In this document: one piece after another, positions 34,636 through 44,244 of the stretch | How positions within the stretch are numbered: position 1 is the stretch's first letter | How the letters are laid out: the number at the start of each line of letters is the position of its first letter | Source: Micromonospora sp. DSM 45708 | Lineage (GTDB): Bacteria; Actinomycetota; Actinomycetes; Mycobacteriales; Micromonosporaceae | Length of the DNA: 64,000 nt | Assembly (NCBI RefSeq): GCF_039566955.1 | Contig: NZ_CP154796.1 | Coordinates: 6,448,001 to 6,512,000 of the forward strand | Direction: 5' to 3' | Made by a program: the position numbers and the translations under genes | The notes under the pieces: model-generated | What the model was told of the DNA's origin: nothing | Database searches by the model: none | What the model saw: only the letters and a program-made list of their open reading frames with translations

Positions 34636-35646
34636 TCAGTACGGCCGGCGGTAGCCCGCGACCGGCATGTACTCCACCTTCGCCACCTGGACCGGTTTAC
34701 CGGTCCGCGGCGCGTGCACCATCAGACCGTTGCCCAGGTAGAGCCCGACATGGTGCAGGTCGCTGAAGAAGAAGACCAGGTCACCGGGGCGGGCCTCGCT
34801 CGCCGAGATCTTCCGGCCCTCGTTCCACTGCGCGCCGGTGAAGTGGGTCAGCGAGATGCCCGCCGCCTTGTACGCGTACTGCGTGAGGCCGGAGCAGTCG
34901 AACGAGTTCGGGCCGGTCGCGCCCCACACGTACGGGTCGCCGACCTGGGCGCACGCGGTCTTGATCGCGGTACGCGCGGCGCTGCTCACCACCCCGTCGA
35001 TCGAGGGGCAGCCCTCCGGACGGATCGAGGTCACCGGCAGCATCCCGGTCAGCCGCTTGATCTCGGAGTCGATCTGCTTCTTCTTCGCCGCCAGGTCGTT
35101 CTTCCGCTTGACCTCGGTGGCGATCAACGCGTCCAGCTTCTGCTTCTGCGCGTTGTACTTGTCGCGGGCCGCGAGCACACCGGCGATCTGCCGGCGCTGG
35201 TCGTCGGCGATCCGGTCCAGCATGACCAGCTGCTCGGCCAGCGTGCCCGGCTTGGTGCTCACCAGCAGCGCGCCCATCTCCTGGGACGGGCCGCGCATGT
35301 AGTAGCGGGAGGCGATGTCGCCGACCTTGTTCATCGCCAGCGTCGAGGCCAGCTCCAGCGGGACCATCTTCTTCTTCAGCTCGGCCGACTTCTTCTGGTC
35401 GGCCTTGAGCTGGGCGCTGACCTTGTTGTACTGCTCGATCGTGGGTTCGAGCTGCTCCCACTGCTTGTCGATCTGCGCGTCGATCTCGTCCACCGAGGGT
35501 GCCGCGTACGCCGGAGCCGTCAGCATCCCGGCGCCGACCGCGACGGCCGCGACCAGGGTGAGGAGACGGCGTACCACCCGGTGGACCCCGACCGGCCGGC
35601 CGGGGGGAGCGCTCGGGGCGTGACGTTGAGGGGGCATGGTTGCCAC
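34636..35646 (-). CDS. Secreted NlpC/P60 peptidoglycan endopeptidase with coiled coil, paralogue 2
   Basis: 336 aa from GTG 35646, which has AAAGGAG nine bases upstream; ATG 35637 is an alternative. Signal peptide LTLVAAVAVGAGMLTAPAYA, a coiled coil (about 55-200, with AAKKKQIDSEIKRL), then the NlpC/P60 domain with catalytic Cys in SFDCSGLTQYA, His in DLHHVGLYLG and VHAPRTGKP. It is clearly related to the protein at 31126-32160 across its whole length. Unlike that gene it has no ydaO riboswitch in its leader, so the two paralogues are regulated differently. Confidence 0.9.
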   Translation of the reverse strand: MATMPPQRHAPSAPPGRPVGVHRVVRRLLTLVAAVAVGAGMLTAPAYAAPSVDEIDAQIDKQWEQLEPTIEQYNKVSAQLKADQKKSAELKKKMVPLELASTLAMNKVGDIASRYYMRGPSQEMGALLVSTKPGTLAEQLVMLDRIADDQRRQIAGVLAARDKYNAQKQKLDALIATEVKRKNDLAAKKKQIDSEIKRLTGMLPVTSIRPEGCPSIDGVVSSAARTAIKTACAQVGDPYVWGATGPNSFDCSGLTQYAYKAAGISLTHFTGAQWNEGRKISASEARPGDLVFFFSDLHHVGLYLGNGLMVHAPRTGKPVQVAKVEYMPVAGYRRPY

Positions 35647-35816
35647 CGGCACGGACTCCTTTGCAACCGACCGGCGGGCGCCTCGCGAGAGGGAAGATCG
35701 AGGCGGACGACCCACGGCGGTCGGTGCATCACATTAGGGAAGGCACCGGGGTGGAATCAAGGCGGCCGTCTGTTCAATCACGCGTCCGCAATCGCTTGCA
35801 CACCAAGGGTATTCAT

Positions 35817-36821
35817 TCACGTGCCGACGATGGCCGTCAATACGTCGTCGAGCGTCACCACACCGAGGGGCCGTCGACCGTCGCTGACCAGCACCATGTG
35901 CCGGCGCTCGCGGCGCATCGCCAGCAGCAGATCGGCCAGCGTACGGTCCGGCGGCACCACGGCCAGCGGCCGGTAGACCTCGGCCGGCACCGGGGCCCGC
36001 CGGCTCGCGCCGGCGTACCCGAGCACGTCCTTGACGTGGACGAAGCCGAGCACCCGGCGGGTGGCCCGCTGCACCACCGGGAAGCGGGACCGGCCGGTGC
36101 GGGTCGCCAGCACCTCCAGCGAGGCCGGTGAGACGTCCTCCGCCACCGTGGTCACCGTCGACCACGGCTGCAACGCGTCGGCGGCGGTACGGGTGTGCAG
36201 CGCGAGCGCGCCGGTGATCCGGGCGTGCTCCTCGGCGTCCAGCAACCCCTCGGTGCGTGCCTGGGAGACCAGCCCGGCCAGCTCCTCGGCGGTGAACACG
36301 GTCTTCACCGCGTCCGTCGCCTCCACCCCCCACCACCGCAGCACCTGCCGGGCCGACCACTTCATCGCCAGCAGCAGCGGCTTCGTGGCCAGGCAGAACG
36401 CGAGCATCGCCGGGCCGAGCCAGAGCGCCGACGGCTCCGGGCCGGCCAGCGTGATGTTCTTCGGCACCATCTCGCCGACCACGGTGTGCAGGAACACCAC
36501 CACGGCCAGCGCGATCACGAACGCCACCGGGTGCACCGCCGAGGCCGGCAGCCCGACCGCGGTGAAGGGCACCTCCAGCAGGTGCGCCAACGCCGGCTCG
36601 GCGATCGCGCCCAGACCGAGCGAGCAGACCGTGATGCCGAGCTGCGCGCCGGCGATCATCAGCGGGATCTGGTTCATCGCGGCGAGCGCCCAGCGGGCCC
36701 GCTTCGACGTCGCCGTGAGCGGTTCGATCACGGTACGGCGGGACGCGATCAACGCGAACTCGCTGCCCACGAAGAAGGCGTTGCCGAGCAGCAACACCAG
36801 GGCCACCAGCAGCTCAGGCAC
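35817..36821 (-). CDS. CorC/HlyC-type transporter with CNNM and CBS domains, paralogue 2
   Basis: 334 aa from GTG 36821. A CNNM (DUF21) membrane domain occupies about 1-190: LVALVLLLGNAFFVGSEFAL, AGAQLGITVCSLGLGAIAEP and VVVFLHTVVGEMVPKNI. Two CBS motifs follow (about 205-330: VFTAEELAGLVSQ, RRVLGFVHVKDVLGY, RPLGVVTLDDVLTAI). Such proteins are linked to Mg/Co/Na efflux. It lacks the C-terminal CorC_HlyC domain seen in its partner. Its start overlaps the end of the upstream paralogue by eight bases, so the two are translationally coupled and may form a heteromer. Confidence 0.88.
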   Translation of the reverse strand: MPELLVALVLLLGNAFFVGSEFALIASRRTVIEPLTATSKRARWALAAMNQIPLMIAGAQLGITVCSLGLGAIAEPALAHLLEVPFTAVGLPASAVHPVAFVIALAVVVFLHTVVGEMVPKNITLAGPEPSALWLGPAMLAFCLATKPLLLAMKWSARQVLRWWGVEATDAVKTVFTAEELAGLVSQARTEGLLDAEEHARITGALALHTRTAADALQPWSTVTTVAEDVSPASLEVLATRTGRSRFPVVQRATRRVLGFVHVKDVLGYAGASRRAPVPAEVYRPLAVVPPDRTLADLLLAMRRERRHMVLVSDGRRPLGVVTLDDVLTAIVGT

Positions 36822-38187
36822 CGTCGTCGGGCTCCTCCGGGCGCAGCACACGGACCTGCTCGATCCGGTGCCTGTCGACCTCCACCACGGTGAACTCGTA
36901 GCCGGCCTCGTCGACCGTCTCACAGGCGACCGGGATGTGCCCGAGGCGGGCCATCAGGAAGCCGCCCAACGTCTCGTACGGCCCCTCGGGCAGCCGGAAG
37001 CCGGTCTGCTCGATCAGCTCGTCGGCGCGCAGCACGCCGTCGACCAGGACGGTCCGCTCCCCGCCGGGCACGGTCAGCTCAGCCGGCCCGAGGTCGTCCA
37101 CCGCGGCCGGGTCGAACTCGTCGGCGATCTCCCCGACCAGTTCCTCGACCAGGTCCTCCACGGTCACCACGCCGTCGGTGCCGCCGTACTCGTCGACCAC
37201 GATGGCCAGGTCCGCGCCGGCGTCCTTGAGCGCGGTCAGCACGCCGTCCAGGTCCAGGCTCTCCGGCACGTACACCGGCTCCCGGGCGACCGAGGCGACG
37301 GTGGTGGCGGCCCGGCGGGCCAGCGGCACGCCGAGCGCGTCGGGCACCCCGGCGACACCGGTGACCAGGTCGAGCGTCTCCTCGTACACCGGGAACCGGG
37401 TCCGGCCGGTCTGCCGGGACAGATCGAGCAGCTCGGCGACGGAGGCGGTGGCGCGCAGCGCGATCACGTCCACCCGGGGGGTCATCGCCTCGGCGGCCCG
37501 CTTGTCGCCGAAGCGGATGGTGCGCCGCAGCAGCATCGCGGTGTCCGGCGGCAGCGCGCCGGCCCGCGCCGAGATCGCGGCCAGCAGCCCCAGTTCCTCC
37601 GGGGAGCGGGCGCTGGCCAGCTCCTCCTGCGGCTCCACGCCGAGCCGGCGGACCAGCCGGTTCGCGGAGTCGTTGAGCAGCCGGATCAGCCAGCCGAAGG
37701 TGCGGGAGAAGGCGCGCATCGGCGCGGCGGTGGCCAGCGCCGCCGGCATCGGCCGGGCCAGCGCGAGGTTCTTCGGCACCAGCTCACCGAAGAGCATCGA
37801 GAGCAGCGTGGCCAGCGCCAGGGCGAGCAGCCCGGAGAGGTGGTCCGCCCCGCCGAACGGGCGCAGCAGCGGCGCGACGAGCCGGGCCAGGGCGGGCTCG
37901 GCCAGATAGCCGGTGAGCAGCGCGGTGATGGTGATGCCGAGCTGCGCGCCGGAGAGCTGGAAGGACAGGTCGCGCAGCGCGCGGCGGACCGTGGCGGCCC
38001 GGCCGTCCCCCTCGCCGGCCCGCCTGTCGATCTCCGCCCGGTCCACCGTGACCAGGGCGAACTCGGCCGCGACGAAGAAGGCGTTGCCGGCGGTCAGCAG
38101 CACGAAGCCGACCAGAGGCAACAGCGTCAGAACCAGCAGGCCGTCGATGCGCGTGATTGTGGCATGCGAGCGCCGGTGGCGCGTCAC
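36814..38187 (-). CDS. CorC/HlyC-type transporter with CNNM, CBS and CorC_HlyC domains, paralogue 1
   Basis: About 457 aa if the GTG at 38187 is used; the frame is open to 38223 but that would overlap the divergent GPP34 gene. The CNNM domain (FVLLTAGNAFFVAAEFALVT, SGAQLGITITALLTGYLAEP, LFGELVPKNLALA) is followed by two CBS motifs (FPVYEETLDLVTGV and LAIVVDEYGGTDGVVTVEDL) and a C-terminal CorC_HlyC domain (TVDEAGYEFTVVEVDRHRIE). It is the larger partner of the overlapping downstream gene. Ribosome site before the start is weak, so the start is uncertain by up to 30 codons. Confidence 0.87.
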   Translation of the reverse strand: MTRHRRSHATITRIDGLLVLTLLPLVGFVLLTAGNAFFVAAEFALVTVDRAEIDRRAGEGDGRAATVRRALRDLSFQLSGAQLGITITALLTGYLAEPALARLVAPLLRPFGGADHLSGLLALALATLLSMLFGELVPKNLALARPMPAALATAAPMRAFSRTFGWLIRLLNDSANRLVRRLGVEPQEELASARSPEELGLLAAISARAGALPPDTAMLLRRTIRFGDKRAAEAMTPRVDVIALRATASVAELLDLSRQTGRTRFPVYEETLDLVTGVAGVPDALGVPLARRAATTVASVAREPVYVPESLDLDGVLTALKDAGADLAIVVDEYGGTDGVVTVEDLVEELVGEIADEFDPAAVDDLGPAELTVPGGERTVLVDGVLRADELIEQTGFRLPEGPYETLGGFLMARLGHIPVACETVDEAGYEFTVVEVDRHRIEQVRVLRPEEPDDGA

Positions 38188-38203
38188 CCGTAGCGTGGCG
38201 GGC

Positions 38204-38548
38204 ATGAACGGCCTGCTGCTCACCGACGAACTGGTTCTGCTCGCCTACGACGACGCCGGCGCGAACCGGCTCGGCCGTCCGCACCTCGACTACGGCCTCG
38301 CCGGCGCGGTGCTGCTGGAGCTGGCGCTGGCCGGTCGGGTGGAGGTGGCGGACAAGCGGCTGGTGGTGACCGACCCGAGTCCCACCGGCGTGCCCCTGCT
38401 CGACGAGGCGCTGGCCACCGTCGGGGACGGGCGGCCCCGCAAGCCGAAGGACTGGATCGGCAAGCTGGCCAAGGGGCTGCCGGACCGGGCGGCGCTGATG
38501 GTCGCGACCACCACCACGGCCGCCATCGCGGTCACCACAGCGAGCTGA
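38204..38548 (+). CDS. Short GPP34 (GOLPH3)-like protein, C-terminal half missing
   Basis: 114 aa. MNGLLLTDELVLLAYDDAG, HLDYGLAGAVLLELALAGRV, DPSPTGVPLLDEALATV and KPKDWIGKLAKGL are the N-terminal GPP34 signatures; in eukaryotes GOLPH3 binds phosphatidylinositol-4-phosphate. Full-length bacterial members are about 220 aa, but here the protein ends soon after the KLAKGL motif with a Thr/Ala-rich hydrophobic tail (LMVATTTTAAIAVTTAS). The stop is followed by a strong terminator, so no second half exists downstream. Its ATG is only 16 bases from the divergent CorC-type start. Confidence 0.8.
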   Translation: MNGLLLTDELVLLAYDDAGANRLGRPHLDYGLAGAVLLELALAGRVEVADKRLVVTDPSPTGVPLLDEALATVGDGRPRKPKDWIGKLAKGLPDRAALMVATTTTAAIAVTTAS

Positions 38549-38550
38549 GA

Positions 38551-38587
38551 CGACGACGGCGGCACCGCGCGGGTGCCGCCGTCGTCG
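38551..38587 (+). terminator. Terminator after GPP34-like gene
   Basis: Perfect 16-bp stem (38551-38566 with 38572-38587), 5-base loop, directly after the stop; it also faces the convergent Fe-S reductase gene. Confidence 0.85.
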
Positions 38588-38613
38588 TGGTCCGACTCCC
38601 GCCGGAGTACGCC

Positions 38614-40812
38614 TCAGCCGGCCGCCGGCGCGGTCTCCTTCTCGCCGGCCGGCGCCTCGGGCTTGACCGAGCGCAGCAGCACGCTGGCCACGTCGACCAC
38701 CTCGACGTCCTCGCCGGCGCCCTTGCCGTTCACCCCGTCGTTGAGCATCGTCGAGCAGAACGGGCAGCCGACCGCGATGGTCTTCGCGCCGGTGGACATG
38801 GCCTCCTCGACCCGGTCCACGTTGATCCGCTTGCCGATCTTCTCCTCCATCCACATCCGGGCGCCACCGGCGCCGCAGCAGAAGGAGCGCTCGCTGTTGC
38901 GCGGCATCTCGGTCAGCTCGCCCTGCATCGAGTCACCGAGCACCTCGCGGGGGGCGGCGAAGATCCGGTTGTGCCGGCCCAGGTAGCAGGGGTCGTGGTA
39001 GGTGACGCCGCCGTCGACCGGCTGCACCGGCGTGAGCTTGCCGGCGCTGACCAGGTGGGCCAGGAGCTGGGTGTGGTGCACCACCTCGAACTCGCCACCG
39101 AGCTGGCCGTACTCGTTGCCCAGCGTGTTGAAGCAGTGCGGGCAGGTGGCGACGATCTTGCGCTTGCTCTTCTCCCGGCCGTCGAACGCCTCGTTCAGCG
39201 TCTCCACGTTCTGCTGGGCGAGCATCTGGAACACGAACTCGTTGCCGATGCGGCGGGCCGGGTCACCGGAGCAGGTCTCGCCCTCGCCGAGGATGGCGAA
39301 GCTCACGCCGGCCTCGTTGAGCAGCGTGGCGACCGCGCGGGTGGTCTTCTTGGCCCGGTCCTCGAACGCGCCGGCGCAGCCGACCCAGAAGAGGTACTCG
39401 AAGTCCTCGACCTCGCCGACCCGGGGCACCTCGAAGTCGAGCCCCTTGGTCCAGTCCTCGCGGGTGTTCTGCGGCGCGCCCCACGGGTTGCCCTTGTTCT
39501 CCAGGTTGCGCAGCATCACGCCGGCCTCGGACGGGAAGCTCGACTCGATCAGCACCTGGTAGCGGCGCATGTCGACGATGTGGTCGACGTGCTCGATGTC
39601 CACCGGGCACTGCTCGACGCAGGCGCCGCAGGTGGTGCAGGACCAGAGCACGTCCGGGTCGATGACGCCGCCTTCCTCGGCGGTGCCGATCAGTGGCCGG
39701 TCGGCCTCGGCCAGGGCCAGCACGTCCATGTGGGCGAGCTGGGCCTCGGTGGCCTTCTCCTCGCCGGTCAGGTCCTTGCCGCCGCCGGCCAGCAGGTAGG
39801 GCGCCTTGGCGTACGCGTGGTCGCGCAGGCTCAGCACCAGCAGCTTCGGCGACAGCGGCTTGCCGGTGTTCCAGGCCGGGCACTGCGACTGGCAGCGACC
39901 GCACTCGGTGCAGGTGCTGAAGTCGAGCAGGCCCTTCCAGGTGAACTGCTCCACCTGGGCGACGCCGAACTGGTCCTTCTCCGGGTCGGCCTCCTCGAAG
40001 TCGAGCGGCTTGCCCTCGCTCGTCATCGGCCGCAGCGGGCCCAGGCCGGAGCCGGCCGCCTTCTCCGGGTCGCGCTTGAAGAAGATGTTGGGGAACGCCA
40101 GGAAGCGGTGCCAGGCCACGCCCATGGTGACGTTCAGCGAGATCACGATCAGCCAGGTCATCGAGATGGCGATCTTGATGAGGGCGGCCACGCTGACGCC
40201 GGCCGACCAGTCCGGCAGCACAGCGCCGACCGCGTGGCTGAGCGGGGTGGCCCAGACCGGGTACTCGAAGTGGTCGGTGGCGACCTTGAAGCCCCGGATG
40301 ACGAAGCCGAAGATCAGGACCAGCAGCACGACCCACTCGACGAAGTAGCCCTGCCACATGGTCGACCCGGTGAACCGGGAGAGGCCGCCGGGGCGGGTCG
40401 GCCGGTTGCGCAGCCGGATCGCCATCAGCACCACGATGCCGATCAGACCGAGGATGCCGATCCACTCGGTGACCAGGCCGAAGACGGTCCAGTGCCCGAC
40501 GATCGGCAGGCCGCCGCCGGGCGTGACCACCTCGAAGTACGCCTCGAGCACCAGCAGCGACAGCACGACGAAGCCGACCATCACGAACCAGTGGGCCGCC
40601 CCGACCACGCTCCACTTGAGCATGCGGGTGTGACCGGCGGTCTCCACCAGCATCTTGGTGGTGCGGGCGCCCTTGTCGGCGAACCGCTCGGGCGCGGGCT
40701 GCCCGAGCCGGATGACGGCCGTCATCTTCATGACCGCGCGTACCGCAAGCCACACCGCCACGGCGGTGATTGCGGCCGCGAGGATCGTGGTGACGATCTG
40801 GACGCTGCCCAT
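38614..40812 (-). CDS. Membrane iron-sulfur (heterodisulfide reductase-related) oxidoreductase
   Basis: 732 aa from ATG 40812 (GGGAGG eight bases before it). The N-terminal 260 residues have about six membrane helices of a nitrate-reductase-gamma-like cytochrome type. Two ferredoxin motifs follow: CTECGRCQSQCP and CTTCGACVEQCP (each CxxCxxCxxxCP, binding [4Fe-4S]). The C-terminal half carries two CCG domains (GCAGAF with CSGDPARR; DPCYLGRH, FCCGAGGARM and CPFC), as in HdrB/GlpC. The architecture equals mycobacterial Rv0338c, an essential iron-sulfur-binding reductase. The electron donor and acceptor are not known. Confidence 0.9.
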   Translation of the reverse strand: MGSVQIVTTILAAAITAVAVWLAVRAVMKMTAVIRLGQPAPERFADKGARTTKMLVETAGHTRMLKWSVVGAAHWFVMVGFVVLSLLVLEAYFEVVTPGGGLPIVGHWTVFGLVTEWIGILGLIGIVVLMAIRLRNRPTRPGGLSRFTGSTMWQGYFVEWVVLLVLIFGFVIRGFKVATDHFEYPVWATPLSHAVGAVLPDWSAGVSVAALIKIAISMTWLIVISLNVTMGVAWHRFLAFPNIFFKRDPEKAAGSGLGPLRPMTSEGKPLDFEEADPEKDQFGVAQVEQFTWKGLLDFSTCTECGRCQSQCPAWNTGKPLSPKLLVLSLRDHAYAKAPYLLAGGGKDLTGEEKATEAQLAHMDVLALAEADRPLIGTAEEGGVIDPDVLWSCTTCGACVEQCPVDIEHVDHIVDMRRYQVLIESSFPSEAGVMLRNLENKGNPWGAPQNTREDWTKGLDFEVPRVGEVEDFEYLFWVGCAGAFEDRAKKTTRAVATLLNEAGVSFAILGEGETCSGDPARRIGNEFVFQMLAQQNVETLNEAFDGREKSKRKIVATCPHCFNTLGNEYGQLGGEFEVVHHTQLLAHLVSAGKLTPVQPVDGGVTYHDPCYLGRHNRIFAAPREVLGDSMQGELTEMPRNSERSFCCGAGGARMWMEEKIGKRINVDRVEEAMSTGAKTIAVGCPFCSTMLNDGVNGKGAGEDVEVVDVASVLLRSVKPEAPAGEKETAPAAG

Positions 40813-40989
40813 CGAGTTGGCCTCCCGGTCTGCTGCTTGTCCGTGCAGCCTACGCGGAAGGTTACTCAGCAGTAACGTGAGTCTTCTCGCATCGGCCACG
40901 CCGCCCTGCGGACACCTTAGGTGGGCCGGCGCCCGGGCGCCGGGCAGGGGCGGCGTGGCGTGACGTCATCCGGGGTGCAAACGCGCCGG

Positions 40990-41253
40990 TCAGCGCCAGC
41001 GGGAGAGCAGGATCAGCGAGGAGACCATCGCGCCGAAGCCCACCGCGAGGTTCCAGTAGCCCCACGAGGCGACCGGGTACGCCTGCTCGGAAAGGTAGTA
41101 GACCACCAGCCAGCCGATGCCCACCACGATCAGCGCGACGGCGGTGACCGGCAGCCAGATCGGGCTAGGCTTGCGCGTCGACGCCGTCGCCGTCGGACGG
41201 ACGTCCGTCGGCGGGGTGTACACCTTCTTCTTGCGGACCTGAGACTTGGGCAC
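40990..41253 (-). CDS. crgA: Cell division protein CrgA
   Basis: 87 aa from GTG 41253 (GGAG seven bases before it). The start PKSQVRKKKVYTPP and two membrane helices (IWLPVTAVALIVVGIGWLVV and WNLAVGFGAMVSSLILL) with a short extracellular loop (SEQAYPVASWGY) match the CrgA family (93 aa in M. tuberculosis). CrgA binds FtsZ, FtsQ, FtsI and CwsA at the septum and, in Streptomyces, restrains sporulation septation. Its position next to the DUF881-sortase-pabA genes and the pkn cluster matches the conserved near-oriC order. Confidence 0.93.
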   Translation of the reverse strand: MPKSQVRKKKVYTPPTDVRPTATASTRKPSPIWLPVTAVALIVVGIGWLVVYYLSEQAYPVASWGYWNLAVGFGAMVSSLILLSRWR

Positions 41254-41484
41254 GACGCTCTCCAGAGGGGGGTACGACCTCGTCCGGCCTGACAACCGGG
41301 CGCGGGGGCGACGGTCCATGGCCAATAATGTGTCGACAGCTAGCGTAGTCCCGACGGACCGTCCAGGCCACGAATGGGGTCGGGCCGGTGCACGGAGTTA
41401 CCGAAAAGAGCGGACTTTTCGGGTCGAGCAGGTCGGTTCGCATCGGCGCGGGCCGGAACGAGACGACGGGAAAGGGAACGCCCG

Positions 41485-42291
41485 GTGGAGTACACGTCCG
41501 GCGCCGCCTCCTGGCGGAAGGTCCTTCGCCGCGCGGTCGCCGGTCTGCTGCCCCGGCGGGCACGCCAGCGCCGCCCCGGCTGGTCGATCGGCGTGCCCCT
41601 GATCGCCGCCGCGGCCGGGCTGCTGTTCACCACCACCGCGACCACCGCCGGCGGCACCCCGCTGCGCGAGGACCGGCGACCCCAGCTCACCCAGTTGATC
41701 GAGGACCGGCGCGAGCAGGTCGCGGCCAGCGAGGCGAAGGCCGCCCGGCTGCGCGACGAGGTCGAGGAGCAGACCGAGGCGCTGGCCGGCACCGACGGGC
41801 CGGTCAAGACGCAGCGGGACCGCGCCGCCGCCACCCGGCAGGCCGCCGGGTTCACCGCGCTCACCGGCACCGGCATCACGATCGAGCTGAACGACGCCGA
41901 CTGGGGCCCCGGCCAGCCGCTGCCCAAGGGCGCCAGCAACGACGACCTGGTCGTGCACCAGGGCGACGTGCAGGCGGTGGTGAACGCGCTCTGGGCCGGT
42001 GGCGCGGAAGCCATGTCAATCATGAACGTCCGCGTGCTCAGCACCAGCGCGGTACGCTGCGTCGGTAACACCCTGCTGCTGCACGGCCGGGTTTACTCCC
42101 CTCCTTTCAAGATCGTGGCTATCGGCGATCCCGCGCAGTTCCAGCGGGCGCTCGCCGCCTCTGAGGGAGTCCGGGTGTTCAAGGAAGTGGCCGACCACTA
42201 CCAGCTCGGCTACCACGAGCAGATCTCCACCGTCACCGTGCCGGCGTTCGAGGACTCCACCGCGCTGCAATCGGCGACGGTGCCCCGGTGA
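41485..42291 (+). CDS. DUF881 membrane-anchored protein
   Basis: 268 aa from GTG 41485 (AAAGGG eight bases before it). A single membrane helix ([20 protein letters not shown]) precedes a coiled coil ([26 protein letters not shown]) and the DUF881 domain ([57 protein letters not shown]). This corresponds to Rv0012 of M. tuberculosis. The role of DUF881 proteins is unknown, but they are consistently linked to division genes. It overlaps the sortase gene by four bases. Confidence 0.88.
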   Translation: MEYTSGAASWRKVLRRAVAGLLPRRARQRRPGWSIGVPLIAAAAGLLFTTTATTAGGTPLREDRRPQLTQLIEDRREQVAASEAKAARLRDEVEEQTEALAGTDGPVKTQRDRAAATRQAAGFTALTGTGITIELNDADWGPGQPLPKGASNDDLVVHQGDVQAVVNALWAGGAEAMSIMNVRVLSTSAVRCVGNTLLLHGRVYSPPFKIVAIGDPAQFQRALAASEGVRVFKEVADHYQLGYHEQISTVTVPAFEDSTALQSATVPR

Positions 42292-43952
42292 CCAGCGACG
42301 ACCCCCGGGAGCGCGACGACCGCCGACGCGCCGGGTCGGAGGAGCCCACCGCGTTCCTCCGGAAGGTCGAGCCGCCGCCATCCGTCCGGGCGCCGCTCGA
42401 CCTGCCGTGGCCGGACGACGGCCCGGCCCACTCCGCTCCGGCCCGGCCCGGCCCCACCGCCCGCCCGGCCTCCCCACCGCCCGCCCGGCCGGCCGTCCCA
42501 CCGCCGCCGGCCTGGCCGGGCCACGCGGCCGGCCCGCCCGCCGCGGCCTCCCGCGCCGAGGCGTACCCACCGCCCCGTCGACCCGACCGGCCGACCGCCG
42601 GCCTCGAGGCAGGGTCGCCGGAGGTCCGGAACGGGCTCACCGCCCCACCCCCCGCCGCCCCGCCCGCGCCCGCCACCCGACCGGCGCGGACGCCCGGCAC
42701 CGAACCCCGGCGGTACGCCGGTCCGGCGGCTCCCACCGACCCCCGGCGGTACGACCCACCGGGCCGGGGAGCGCACTCCCGCCCGTCCGCCGACGCCCCC
42801 TACGACCACCGCACCGGCCCGGACCGCACCGACACCCCGGCCGGGCGTCCCGGCGGGCTGCCCGGTACCGGTGTGCGACCCGCCGCGCCGGGTGAACCCC
42901 CGACCGACTTCATCCCGCCGGTGGCAGGACGGTCCGAGCGGCACTCCACCGCGTCCGACCAGCACCCCGCCCCACCCGAGCGGCGCTCCGGCGTACCCCG
43001 CTCGGGTGGCCCGACCGGCCGCGGCCCGGACCCGACCGCGCCGGCCGACCCCGGCGCGACCGCGCTGCTGCCCACCGTCCCCCGCCGGCCGGCCGATCCG
43101 GGGCTGGACGCCACCGGCCTGATGGGCGCGGTGCCGCCGGCGCCGGAGCCCGGTGGCGACGACGGCGACCCGCCCGCCGAGCCGCCCCGGCCACGACGCG
43201 GCGAGCGGGTGGTGCAGCTCCGGCCGGAACAGACCGGCGAGGGGTACCGCAGCGTCTACTCCGAACTGACGCGTCCCACCACCGGCTCCCGGCTGCGCAC
43301 CGTCGTCCGCGGCGCGGGCGAACTGCTGATCACGTTCGGTCTGGTGGTGCTGCTCTTCGCCGGCTACGAGATCTGGGGCAAGTCGGTCATCGTCGACGCC
43401 CACCAGAACGACCTGACCGGCCAGCTCGCCCAGGAGTGGGCGGCGGACCCGACGGTCGGCCCGACCCCCGGCCCGAGCACGAAGCCGAAGCCGCCGGCCG
43501 AGGGCAAGCCGGTCGCCGGCCTCTACATCCCGAAGTTCGACAAGCACTGGGTGGTGGTCGAGGGCGTCACCCCGGACGACATCCGGTACGCCCCGGGCCA
43601 CTACCCGGACAGCGCCATGCCCGGCGAGGTGGGCAACTTCTCCGTCGCCGGACACCGCATCCGGTCCACGTTCTGGCGACTGGACGAGTTGACCCCCGGC
43701 GACACGATCGTGGTCGAGACCAAGGGTGAGTGGCTGGTCTACCGGGTCTACCAGCAGCGCATCGTCAAGCCGTCCCAGGTCGAGGTGGTCGCGCCGGTGC
43801 CGGGCAAGCCGGGCAGCCGGGCCACCGAGAAGCTGCTCACGCTGACCACCTGCAACCCCAAGTTCGACAACTACCAGCGGCTGATCATCCACGCCCGCTT
43901 CGACCGGGCCCAGGCCAAGTCGGCGGGGCGACCGGCCGAGTTGGAGGGCTGA
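42288..43952 (+). CDS. srtE: Class E sortase with long Pro-rich cytoplasmic N-terminus
   Basis: 554 aa from GTG 42288, overlapping the DUF881 stop. The first 340 residues are Pro/Arg-rich and disordered, with no signal sequence; a single helix ([20 protein letters not shown], about 345-365) places the catalytic domain outside. Catalytic residues are His456 (SVAGHRIR), Cys522 (TLTTCNPK) and Arg531 (NYQRLIIHA), giving the sortase triad. Class E sortases attach LAxTG-type proteins to the wall. The N-terminal region is exceptionally long (typical class E enzymes are 220-300 aa). Confidence 0.87.
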   Translation: MTSDDPRERDDRRRAGSEEPTAFLRKVEPPPSVRAPLDLPWPDDGPAHSAPARPGPTARPASPPPARPAVPPPPAWPGHAAGPPAAASRAEAYPPPRRPDRPTAGLEAGSPEVRNGLTAPPPAAPPAPATRPARTPGTEPRRYAGPAAPTDPRRYDPPGRGAHSRPSADAPYDHRTGPDRTDTPAGRPGGLPGTGVRPAAPGEPPTDFIPPVAGRSERHSTASDQHPAPPERRSGVPRSGGPTGRGPDPTAPADPGATALLPTVPRRPADPGLDATGLMGAVPPAPEPGGDDGDPPAEPPRPRRGERVVQLRPEQTGEGYRSVYSELTRPTTGSRLRTVVRGAGELLITFGLVVLLFAGYEIWGKSVIVDAHQNDLTGQLAQEWAADPTVGPTPGPSTKPKPPAEGKPVAGLYIPKFDKHWVVVEGVTPDDIRYAPGHYPDSAMPGEVGNFSVAGHRIRSTFWRLDELTPGDTIVVETKGEWLVYRVYQQRIVKPSQVEVVAPVPGKPGSRATEKLLTLTTCNPKFDNYQRLIIHARFDRAQAKSAGRPAELEG

Positions 43953-43955
43953 ACC

Positions 43956-44240
43956 GTGTACTCGTGGATCTGGCGGAAGCTGCCCCTGGGCCTGCCCGGC
44001 AAGCTGATCGGGTCGGTGCTGCTGGCCACCGCCACCGTGGCCCTGCTCTGGTTCGTGGTCTTCCCGTGGGCCGAGCCGCTGCTGCCCTTCGACGACGTGC
44101 AGGTCACGCAGGACTCCGGCGTGCCCGGCGACACCCCCGGCGGCGGCCTCACCGACCCGACCGGGCAGCCCGGTGAGGACGAGGAACTCCCCTACAGCAC
44201 CGAGACGAACAACGCGCCGCCCGCCACCCCGGGCGGGTGA
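43956..44240 (+). CDS. Small single-helix membrane protein
   Basis: 94 aa: MYSWIWRKLPLGLPGKLIGS, one helix (VLLATATVALLWFVVFPWA), then an acidic/Pro-rich outer tail (FDDVQVTQDS and DEELPYSTETNNAPP). It begins three bases after the sortase stop and ends four bases before pabA/trpG, so it is in the same operon. Homologues of this kind occur at the same place in related actinomycetes; function unknown. Confidence 0.78.
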   Translation: MYSWIWRKLPLGLPGKLIGSVLLATATVALLWFVVFPWAEPLLPFDDVQVTQDSGVPGDTPGGGLTDPTGQPGEDEELPYSTETNNAPPATPGG

Positions 44241-44244
44241 CCCC

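Noticed and set aside
40813..40989. Possible small gene between the Fe-S reductase and crgA
   Set aside because: Only short frames without ribosome sites; the segment looks like a plain leader for the reductase gene.
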